From Candidatus Izemoplasma sp. (lineage in GTDB: Bacteria; Bacillota_I; Bacilli_A; Izemoplasmatales; Izemoplasmataceae), in the NCBI GenBank assembly GCA_007117565.1, contig SKGG01000067.1, positions 1 through 5,056 on the forward strand: 5,056 nucleotides of DNA. Direction: 5' to 3'. Positions 1 through 5,056 of the stretch are shown here, piece after piece (the first letter of the stretch is position 1; the number at the start of each line of letters is the position of its first letter). Made by a program: the position numbers and the translations under genes. Below the pieces are notes generated by a model that made no database searches, was not told the DNA's origin, and saw only the letters and a list, made by a program, of their open reading frames with translations.

Positions 1-40
1 GATGCAGTTGCATAAAAAAATACATTAAGTGATTTCAGTA

Positions 41-49
41 TGATATACT
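41..49 (+). promoter_or_regulatory. Extended -10 promoter of the 78-residue membrane protein gene
   Basis: The sequence reads TG, one base, then TATACT (44-49), a five-of-six match to the sigma-A -10 box with the TGn extension. No good -35 box lies 16-18 nt upstream (TACATT at 21-26 is the nearest), as is common for extended -10 promoters. The inferred transcription start near 56 would give a leader of about 20 nt carrying the ribosome site AAAGGAG (65-71). Confidence 0.6.
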
Positions 50-76
50 AAAGGCATATAGTGGAAAGGAGAATTT

Positions 77-313
77 ATGTTTAAAAGTAAACATATGTCG
101 ATTGGCGATTGGTTTTTATGGCACATCCTAATGTTGGTTCCTCTCGTCAACATTATTGTTTTCATCATCGTGTTACTTTCACCTGAAACTACCCCATCAC
201 TGAAGAGTTATATGAAGTTTCAAATTATTGTCGTCATTCTAAGTATTGCTGGACTCATTGCGTTTGCGGGCTGTATGGCAGCCTTTATCGAGGGTCTAGA
301 AGGCATTGCTTAA
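77..313 (+). CDS. Small two-helix membrane protein, function unknown
   Basis: This encodes 78 residues. The ATG is supported by AAAGGAG at 65-71, 5 nt upstream; the internal Met7 has no comparable site. Two hydrophobic segments are visible, at about residues 13-34 and 47-70, joined by a short polar loop (SPETTPSLKSY). No cleavable signal peptide or catalytic motif is seen. The pattern of an amphipathic start (IGDWFLW), then a PLVNII helix, then a proline/serine/lysine/tyrosine loop and a second helix resembles small uncharacterised integral membrane proteins I recall from many Firmicutes and Bacteroidetes, where a similar PLVNI segment precedes an NPS-type loop. That resemblance is from memory and not tested. 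The gene has its own promoter and terminator, so it is probably monocistronic. It converges on the MscS operon with a 49-nt gap. No function is assigned. Confidence 0.8.
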   Translation: MFKSKHMSIGDWFLWHILMLVPLVNIIVFIIVLLSPETTPSLKSYMKFQIIVVILSIAGLIAFAGCMAAFIEGLEGIA

Positions 314-318
314 AACGT

Positions 319-361
319 AAAACACCCTCCACTCACAAGAACTGTGAGTGGAGGGTGTTTT
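319..361. terminator. Hairpin terminator between the small membrane gene and the MscS operon
   Basis: A 19-bp perfect stem (319-337 with 343-361) encloses a five-base loop, AGAAC. Its GC-rich core is CACCCTCC paired with GGAGGGTG. On the plus strand it runs into a T tract (358-364), which makes a strong intrinsic terminator for the 78-residue gene. On the minus strand the stem is followed by TTTT, three other bases and another TTTT, so it probably also serves the converging operon, though less efficiently. The channel gene's TAA stop (363-365) falls within and just past this T tract. Confidence 0.9.
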
Positions 362-362
362 T

Positions 363-1397
363 TTATTTTGGTTGATGGACAACCACTTGAGGAAATGGTA
401 TTTCAATGTTGTGTTGATTTAGAAGCTCTTTGATACGTTTGCGTAACGCACGTTCAATACCCCATTGGGTCATCGAACGTACTAAGACGACGACTCTTAG
501 ATTCACACTTGAGTTATCGAGATGCGTGACCCCTAAGACTCTAGGCGCTTCAAGCATTTCTTCGTGTAAAGCTTGCATCGCAGGAAGTTCTTCTGTCAAC
601 ATCGTGATAGCTTTTTCGATGTCTTCTTTATAGGCGATACCGAAGTCTACAATCGCGAGTGAGTTTGCGATTGAAAAATTTGAGACAGGATCAATCGAAC
701 CATTGTTAAAAATTCTAACTTCACCACGGAAGTTTTTAACTTTGGTGGTTTTTAAACCAATGTCAGTGACTTCACCCATGAAGCCGCCTATGTCGACCCA
801 ATCCCCAACGTTATAGTGATTTTCAAAAATAATGAAAAAACCGCTGATAAGATCGTTGATGAATTTTTGTGCACCTAACCCGATGACTAGACCCAAAATT
901 CCTAACCCTGCGATTGCCGGGCCAACATTAATACCCCAAATTGCTAGGATTGAGAGTAAACTGATGATGGCGATAATGTATTTAAAGATACTCAGTGTGA
1001 CTTTTGAAATAGTTTGTCTACGCTTATGGTGAGGTGAATCTTTGCGATTCAGTTGGTAAAGTGTAATGCGGACAATCTTATAAAGTGCTAACGCCACAAA
1101 AAGCGACACGAGTGATCCAATCATGCGAGGAATGCTTGCTTCGATATTTAAGGTAATTTGATCGATCAAGTCAGCTAAGTAATCACTGATGTCATATCCC
1201 CAGATAAACAGAAGACTACCTATAGCTGCTGCTAAAATAACCATTAATATCCCGTAAACTAAAACAATAAAATGTGTTTTGATATTGTCTTTATTGCTTT
1301 CAATAAAATGTCGATGCAAAAAGAAGACAATCAAAAGAGCTAAAACGACGATGAATGTGTAAAGGCTTTGTAGCCATATACCTAGTTGAACTAACAT
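363..1397 (-). CDS. MscS-family mechanosensitive ion channel
   Basis: This 344-residue inner-membrane channel is predicted to open under membrane tension and release solutes during hypo-osmotic shock. Hydrophobic helices lie at about residues 10-27, 43-66, 93-113 and 134-154. They are followed by the glycine/alanine-rich pore helix at 158-187 (GPAIAGLGILGLVIGLGAQ) and the family hallmark after it: FINDLISGFFIIFE, then VGDWVDIGG (197-205). The beta domain runs through residue 242 and ends in FNNGSIDPVSNFS, where the family usually has a PNG turn; here Asn replaces the Pro. The mixed alpha/beta cytosolic domain follows to about 340. It is longer than E. coli MscS (286 residues) because of extra N-terminal helices. 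The start is fixed by AGGAGG (1404-1409), 6 nt upstream. The gene is second in an operon, 19 nt after the 145-residue membrane gene, with no promoter visible in the gap. The family assignment is firm; the subfamily is not resolved. Confidence 0.95.
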   Translation of the reverse strand: MLVQLGIWLQSLYTFIVVLALLIVFFLHRHFIESNKDNIKTHFIVLVYGILMVILAAAIGSLLFIWGYDISDYLADLIDQITLNIEASIPRMIGSLVSLFVALALYKIVRITLYQLNRKDSPHHKRRQTISKVTLSIFKYIIAIISLLSILAIWGINVGPAIAGLGILGLVIGLGAQKFINDLISGFFIIFENHYNVGDWVDIGGFMGEVTDIGLKTTKVKNFRGEVRIFNNGSIDPVSNFSIANSLAIVDFGIAYKEDIEKAITMLTEELPAMQALHEEMLEAPRVLGVTHLDNSSVNLRVVVLVRSMTQWGIERALRKRIKELLNQHNIEIPFPQVVVHQPK

Positions 1398-1416
1398 CTT
1401 AATCCTCCTGTATTGC

Positions 1417-1854
1417 TTAAATTAGGTAACCTATTAAAAAAAGTAAAATTGGGAAAACAATCGCATCCATTAACGGTGCATAAACCGCATGAAATTTCGT
1501 CAGTGCTTGACGCTCTTCTTCGAAAATCACGAGTAAATGCGGTCGGTACATAAGATAGATCGTACGTTTCATCCAACGTCTTAAAATCAAGAATAAAACA
1601 AATAAAACGATAAGTATAATCACAAAATCAAAGGTCCATTCGAGTAAAAAGAGTATTTCAAAAAAGGTGACGATTAAAATGATAAATGTGGTCATTGGAA
1701 GGATTAAAAATGGTAATAAAAAGAGCGTCGCTTTAAAGCGATACTTGACACTTTCGGGTTCTTTTTGACCTGCGACTTTCAGTTTCGCATATAGGGCTAA
1801 AAAGACTTTGAAACTGATGAGTGCCAGTGGAAAAAACAAAATTAGTACAAGCAT
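1417..1854 (-). CDS. Four-helix membrane protein of unknown function, first gene of the MscS operon
   Basis: This encodes 145 residues, very hydrophobic. Helices are seen at about residues 2-22, 43-66, 73-92 and 128-145. Positively charged loops sit between the first two helices (KLKVAGQKEPESVKYRFK, 24-41) and after the third (RRWMKRTIY, 92-100), followed by a soluble stretch rich in Glu and Arg (FEEERQALTKFH, 111-122). No known domain, enzyme motif or signal peptidase site is recognised. The frame stays open upstream to an ATG ending at 1914, but I chose the ATG at 1852-1854: it has a ribosome site (GAGGTG, 6 nt away), and the upstream ATGs lie ahead of the predicted transcription start near 1872. 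The 19-nt gap to the channel gene implies co-transcription, so a role linked to membrane tension or to the channel is a reasonable but untested guess. Confidence 0.85.
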   Translation of the reverse strand: MLVLILFFPLALISFKVFLALYAKLKVAGQKEPESVKYRFKATLFLLPFLILPMTTFIILIVTFFEILFLLEWTFDFVIILIVLFVLFLILRRWMKRTIYLMYRPHLLVIFEEERQALTKFHAVYAPLMDAIVFPILLFLIGYLI

Positions 1855-1860
1855 AAACGT

Positions 1861-1866
1861 CACCTC
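1861..1866 (-). promoter_or_regulatory. Ribosome binding site that sets the start of the 145-residue gene
   Basis: On the minus strand, AAAGAGGTGA precedes the ATG at 1854. The GAGGTG core is 6 nt away, matching the 5-6 nt spacing of the other genes in the window. No similar site precedes the upstream in-frame ATGs ending at 1890, 1911 and 1914. Confidence 0.8.
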
Positions 1867-1878
1867 TTTAACTCTCAC

Positions 1879-1906
1879 ATTATACCGCATTGTCACAAAA
1901 AGACAA
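1879..1906 (-). promoter_or_regulatory. Sigma-A promoter of the membrane protein-MscS operon
   Basis: On the minus strand a perfect TATAAT (1884-1879) lies 16 nt downstream of TTGTCT (1906-1901), a four-of-six match to TTGACA. The predicted start near 1872 leaves a leader of about 18 nt ahead of the ATG at 1854. This is the best -10/-35 pair in the window and supports the short form of the first gene. Confidence 0.7.
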
Positions 1907-1907
1907 T
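1889..1907. repeat. Inverted repeat across the operon promoter, possible operator
   Basis: ATTGTC (1889-1894) and GACAAT (1902-1907) are perfect 6-bp inverted arms with 7 nt between them. They cover the -35 box and most of the spacer of the minus-strand promoter. The position suits a repressor-binding site, but arms this short in AT-rich DNA can arise by chance, and no regulator gene is present in the window. Confidence 0.35.
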
Positions 1908-1956
1908 CCATCACTTAATAAATGGTTTATCTAAGGTTTATTCTGAGAAAAAGTTG

Positions 1957-1966
1957 TATCTAGATA
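1957..1966. repeat. 10-bp palindrome upstream of the sensor gene promoter
   Basis: TATCTAGATA is a perfect palindrome ending about 23 nt before the TAAAAT -10 box of the plus-strand gene. It lies just upstream of, or overlapping, where a -35 box would be expected; no good -35 box is present. This could be an activator or repressor site, but a palindrome of this length is weak evidence alone. Confidence 0.25.
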
Positions 1967-1986
1967 GTCTTTGAGGCAAATTTTTA

Positions 1987-1995
1987 TGATAAAAT
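1987..1995 (+). promoter_or_regulatory. Extended -10 promoter of the cyclic di-GMP sensor gene
   Basis: TG, one base, then TAAAAT (1990-1995) matches an extended -10 element, five of six in the box. An overlapping TATGAT at 1985-1990 is an alternative -10. No convincing -35 box is found (GTCTTT at the expected place). The inferred start near 2002 gives a leader of about 20 nt, too short for a riboswitch, and the ribosome site AAGGAG (2011-2016) lies within it. The promoter diverges from the MscS operon promoter about 80 nt away. Confidence 0.5.
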
Positions 1996-2022
1996 TAATA
2001 AAAGATCACCAAGGAGTCCAAT

Positions 2023-4929
2023 ATGAGTAAAGTGACATTGCTAAAAGGTTATATTCAGTCTACCATGATTAAGCCTTCGAGTTTGAGGTTAAAAACACTT
2101 CGGATTTCTTTTTTGTTGTTTGCTTTGTTCTATGGTTTGTTTGCTTTTAGTGACATGCGTGCTTTTCCCGAACTTTGGCCCATCGTTATGGGCATTCGAC
2201 TTGGTGTTATTGTGCCCTTGTTTCTCATGATTATCGGGTTTAGCTATCATCCTAATTTTTATCGCTGGCACCAGTTTTTAGTCAGCCTTGCTTTTTTTTC
2301 AAGTGGCGTGTTTCTTCTCTATTTATATGTCTCAGGACCGGATGATTTACTTTATAATGGCGCTATTTTTATCGTTTATGTCGCGGGTTATTTTATGGTT
2401 CAATTGAAACGTTTACCGGCTACTTTAGCAGGCTTAGGTATTTTGATTGTCTATTTAATGTTACTGCTCATACAAGAACCCATCATTAATGATGTCGTCG
2501 TTACGCAAATCATTTACCTTATCGCCATCAATATTTTTGGCTCACTTGGTGTTTATTATCTTGATCAGTATGAATCAGAACGACTGCAGTTTGAAGCAAC
2601 CTTAGAAAAGAAGAATCATGATTTGATCCAAGCGAATAAGAGTAAAGAATTACAACTCAATCAACTTCATAAGGTCTTAGAAGAAAAATCGAGACTACAA
2701 AAGAACTATGAAGACATCAATTTTTCTTTAAAGAAATTAAATCATGTTGAGTTGCGTTATCGCGCCTTTGTTAAGCAAACACGCGCGTTTGTATATGAAC
2801 TCGATATGAGAGGTCAATACACCTATGTTTCCGATTCTATTGAAGAGATTTTAGACTATACTCCGGAAGAGACGCTATATCAGAAGTATTTTTACGATTT
2901 TTTTCCTGATGACGTTCGTGAGAAGTATCAAGTAGAAGCCTTTGAGATTATGAAAAAAGGGGAAAGTATTCGAGAATTCGTTAATCCTTTAGTCACACGG
3001 TTTGGTGATGTGGTTTGGGTGTCTTCATACCTTGATCCTCAATACGATGATCAAAGGAATGTGATAGGCTATTATGGTTGCGACATGGACATCACGCAGC
3101 GTAAAGAGGCAGAAGAAGATAGTCTAGTTTTCAAAACAATATCCGATCAATCGCGTTATGGTAATGCGATTTCCGATTTAGAAGGGAATCTAATTTATGT
3201 TAACGAAGCGCTTTGTCAGATGCATGGCTATGAATCAAAAGAGCTTATTGGGAAGCCCATTAGTGTGCTTCATAACGAGGAACAACTAAAACAAGTGTAC
3301 CCTTTACTTGAGAAAATGCTTCAAGGAGAAGGGTTTGAGTCAGAAGAGGTTTGGCATTTAAACAAAGATGGCTCCGAGTTTCCAACATTAATGACAGGGA
3401 AAATGATCACAGTAGAGGGGGAAGTAAAATATCTCTCTGCGACCATGCTAGATTTAAGTGCTCAAGTAAGCTTACAACAAAAATTGGAAGAAACCGCGAA
3501 GGCCTTAGAACGGTCTCGCAGTCACATCAAATTGATATTAGACCATCTACCAATTGGGGTTGGTGTGGCACAGCTAAAACCAGAACTCACTTTAAGTTAT
3601 GTGAATGAACATTTCGCTAAAATATTATTGACTTCAAATGAAGCCATCATGAATACAGAAGATGTTTGGTCGCTAATCTTTGAAAATGAGCATGATCGTC
3701 AATTCATCTATGATAAAATTATGCAAGAAATTCAAGGGGAAGAAACCTCGCAACACTGGGAAGACATCCCTATTCGCAAGACAGGTGAGAAGACGCGTTT
3801 TGTGACTTTTCAAAACATCAAATTACCCGATACAACATCGTTTGTTATGACCGTGATCGATGTGACAGAACGGAAACGTCGTGAAGAGGAGATTTTACAC
3901 ATAAGCTACCATGACTATTTAACTGGACTTCCTAACCGAAGGTATTATCAAGAAGCACTCATACGGTTTGAGGAGGCGCTGTATCAACCTTTAGGGATTG
4001 TTGTCATGGACTTGGACGGGCTAAAACTCATCAATGATGCGTTTGGTCATGAGGTTGGAAATCAGGCTTTAATTAGTGTTTCACAAACATTAAAATCCTG
4101 TATTAAGTTAGAACAACAAGTCCTTGCGCGTGTGGGTGGCGATGAATTTATTCTTTTAGTGCCTAACGCTAAAGAAAATGAGCTTCTTTATGTCATCTCG
4201 TGCATTCAAGAATCCATTAAGACAATAAGAATTAAGGATATTAAACTTTCAATCTCAGCAGGCTTTGCCTTACACACAGTAAAAGACATACCGGTTGAGC
4301 AAACCGTGATAGATGCTGAAAATAACATGTATAAAAACAAGGTATTTACTTCAAATACGTCTCGCAACGACGCAATAAGGTCTATTCTAGAAACACTTCA
4401 AAATAAGTATGTTGATGAAAAAGAACATTCTAACCGTGTGTCACATTGGTGTGTTTCAGTAGGGAAGGAAATGAAGCTTAGGCCAGAGGCGTTAAATGAG
4501 TTGTCAATGGCGGGTCTTTATCATGATATTGGTAAAATTACAATCCCAGATAACATTTTAAAAAAACCTGGTCCCTTGAGTGAATCAGAATGGGAAATTA
4601 TGAAAAAGCACACTATAAGCGGGTATCAAATCTTAAGAGCTGCAGATCGTTATTCAAATTTAGCTGAATACGCTTTGACCCATCATGAACGATTTGATGG
4701 TGACGGTTATCCTAATAATATAAAGGGTGAGAATATTCCCTTATATTCTAGAATTATCAGCGTGGTGGACGCGTATGAAGCGATGACTTCAGACCGGCCT
4801 TATCGTAAGGCAATGACTGAAGACGAAGCAATGGATGAGCTCAAAAAACATCAAGGCACACAGTTTGATCCAACCGTTGTTGATGTTTTCATAAAGATTC
4901 TCGAAAAAAACAAGCGTCCTTCATCATGA
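2023..4929 (+). CDS. Membrane sensor with three PAS domains, GGDEF and HD-GYP (cyclic di-GMP synthesis and breakdown)
   Basis: This 968-residue protein starts at an ATG 6 nt after AAGGAG. Six hydrophobic helices (about 28-43, 52-73, 84-104, 110-127, 132-150, 159-180) form an N-terminal membrane sensor of unrecognised family. A coiled coil follows (181-245), then three PAS domains (about 245-362, 369-484, 497-620), each ending in a D[IVL][TS]-type linker (DITQRKEAEE, DLSAQ, DVTERKRREEE). The GGDEF domain (about 626-782) shows DYLTGLPNR (631-639), metal-binding DLDGLKLIND (663-672) and an intact GGDEF (705-709). The inhibitory RxxD site expected just before it is absent (LEQQ). The HD-GYP domain (about 790-958) shows H802, HDIGK (834-838), H863, HHERFDGDGYP (887-897) and D916, all metal ligands known for the family. 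It is therefore predicted to make cyclic di-GMP from GTP and to hydrolyse it; which activity dominates is unknown. The last codons and stop lie inside the terminator palindrome. Confidence 0.95.
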   Translation: MSKVTLLKGYIQSTMIKPSSLRLKTLRISFLLFALFYGLFAFSDMRAFPELWPIVMGIRLGVIVPLFLMIIGFSYHPNFYRWHQFLVSLAFFSSGVFLLYLYVSGPDDLLYNGAIFIVYVAGYFMVQLKRLPATLAGLGILIVYLMLLLIQEPIINDVVVTQIIYLIAINIFGSLGVYYLDQYESERLQFEATLEKKNHDLIQANKSKELQLNQLHKVLEEKSRLQKNYEDINFSLKKLNHVELRYRAFVKQTRAFVYELDMRGQYTYVSDSIEEILDYTPEETLYQKYFYDFFPDDVREKYQVEAFEIMKKGESIREFVNPLVTRFGDVVWVSSYLDPQYDDQRNVIGYYGCDMDITQRKEAEEDSLVFKTISDQSRYGNAISDLEGNLIYVNEALCQMHGYESKELIGKPISVLHNEEQLKQVYPLLEKMLQGEGFESEEVWHLNKDGSEFPTLMTGKMITVEGEVKYLSATMLDLSAQVSLQQKLEETAKALERSRSHIKLILDHLPIGVGVAQLKPELTLSYVNEHFAKILLTSNEAIMNTEDVWSLIFENEHDRQFIYDKIMQEIQGEETSQHWEDIPIRKTGEKTRFVTFQNIKLPDTTSFVMTVIDVTERKRREEEILHISYHDYLTGLPNRRYYQEALIRFEEALYQPLGIVVMDLDGLKLINDAFGHEVGNQALISVSQTLKSCIKLEQQVLARVGGDEFILLVPNAKENELLYVISCIQESIKTIRIKDIKLSISAGFALHTVKDIPVEQTVIDAENNMYKNKVFTSNTSRNDAIRSILETLQNKYVDEKEHSNRVSHWCVSVGKEMKLRPEALNELSMAGLYHDIGKITIPDNILKKPGPLSESEWEIMKKHTISGYQILRAADRYSNLAEYALTHHERFDGDGYPNNIKGENIPLYSRIISVVDAYEAMTSDRPYRKAMTEDEAMDELKKHQGTQFDPTVVDVFIKILEKNKRPSS

Positions 4930-4945
4930 AGGACGCTTGTTTTTT
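4905..4945. terminator. Palindromic bidirectional terminator overlapping the ends of two convergent genes
   Basis: Two 20-nt arms (4905-4924 and 4926-4945) are exact reverse complements around the single central base 4925. The hairpin has a 19-bp stem with a three-base loop, a GC-containing core (CAAGCGTCC paired with GGACGCTTG) and a terminal A/T run on both sides, so each strand ends in about six or seven T. It is thus a credible intrinsic terminator in both directions. The TGA of the plus gene (4927-4929) and the TGA of the minus gene (4926-4924) both lie at its apex. Confidence 0.92.
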
Positions 4946-5056
4946 GCTTCATACATGCGCACCTCTGCACGCTTAAAGACTTTTTCGAAGGGTTCTTTGG
5001 TGCGTCTTGAGGCAACACCCATCGCCAACTCAATGGGCATTTCAGAGGACGAGGAC
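4924..5056 (-). CDS. C-terminal end of a second GGDEF-domain protein (partial)
   Basis: The minus strand is open from the window edge (first full codon ends at 5055) to a TGA at 4926-4924, giving 43 residues. The start lies beyond the window. The sequence fits the last part of a GGDEF domain: IELAMGVAS matches the conserved ISIGVA-type strand, and FKRAEVRMYEAKNK matches the final helix, which in this family usually reads like RADxAMYxAKxxGRN. The catalytic GGDEF motif would lie upstream, so activity cannot be judged. The protein ends KNKRPS, close to the usual end of the domain. It converges on the large sensor gene, overlaps its coding sequence by 6 nt (4924-4929) and shares its terminator. 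It is probably another diguanylate cyclase; other GGDEF-containing proteins are possible because only the tail is visible. Confidence 0.85.
   Translation of the reverse strand, partial: SSSSEMPIELAMGVASRRTKEPFEKVFKRAEVRMYEAKNKRPS

Noticed and set aside
430..1032. Two plus-strand open frames (430-633 and 832-1032) opposite the channel gene
   Set aside because: Both are antisense to a well-supported MscS gene, have no ribosome site and translate to low-complexity or unlikely protein.
1855..1914. Longer form of the 145-residue protein beginning at the ATG ending at 1914 (20 extra residues)
   Set aside because: The extension crosses the predicted promoter (TATAAT at 1884-1879), has no ribosome site, and is polar sequence ahead of a natural hydrophobic start. 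The ATG at 1854 has GAGGTG 6 nt upstream.
1924..1941. Direct repeat GGTTTAT (1924-1930 and 1935-1941), one helical turn apart
   Set aside because: Seven bases in an AT-rich spacer can recur by chance. It lies away from both core promoters, so it is not strong enough to call as a binding site.
2002..2022. Cyclic di-GMP riboswitch in the leader of the sensor gene
   Set aside because: The predicted leader is only about 20 nt, far too short for a GEMM-type aptamer, and the sequence before it has no such fold that I can see.
3351..3608. An 85-codon plus-strand open frame inside the sensor gene
   Set aside because: It lies in another frame within the second and third PAS domains, has no ribosome site and looks like a shadow frame.
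2023..4929. Use of TGA as tryptophan, as in mycoplasmas
   Set aside because: The large reading frame and the minus GGDEF frame both end at TGA right after complete domains, and tryptophans inside the genes are TGG.
4851..5033. A 60-codon minus-strand open frame at the right edge
   Set aside because: It is in a different frame from the GGDEF tail, has no recognisable motif, and runs through the terminator into the HD-GYP coding region. The neighbouring frame ending at 4924 matches a conserved domain end.

Overview
The window looks like a chromosomal piece of an AT-rich, low-GC Gram-positive-type bacterium (Bacillota or a walled or wall-less relative near the Acholeplasma/Izemoplasma branch). 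The evidence is strong AGGAGG-type ribosome sites with 5-6 nt spacing, extended -10 promoters and short hairpin-plus-T-run terminators. TGA is a stop (it ends the 968-residue gene) and tryptophan is TGG, so the mycoplasma code is not in use. The exact taxon cannot be set from this sequence.

Layout. Positions 41-313 hold a promoter and a 78-residue two-helix membrane protein. It ends at a hairpin terminator (319-361) shared with the converging operon. Positions 363-1854 are a two-gene minus-strand operon: a 145-residue four-helix membrane protein of unknown function, then, 19 nt downstream, an MscS-family mechanosensitive channel. Positions 1855-2022 are a divergent control region with one promoter facing each way and two small inverted repeats. 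Positions 2023-4929 encode a large membrane sensor for cyclic di-GMP: six helices, a coiled coil, three PAS domains, a GGDEF cyclase domain and an HD-GYP phosphodiesterase domain, with both catalytic motif sets visible. At 4924-5056 the last 43 codons of a second GGDEF protein enter on the minus strand and run off the window edge.

Functionally the window combines envelope stress (the channel and small membrane proteins) with second-messenger signalling (two cyclic di-GMP enzymes meeting tail to tail). No mobile element, CRISPR array, tRNA or rRNA is seen.

The most unusual feature is the junction at 4905-4945. A 41-nt palindrome, perfect except for its central base, acts as the candidate terminator for both cyclic di-GMP genes. 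It also contains both stop codons and encodes the same C-terminal peptide, KNKRPS, on both strands.
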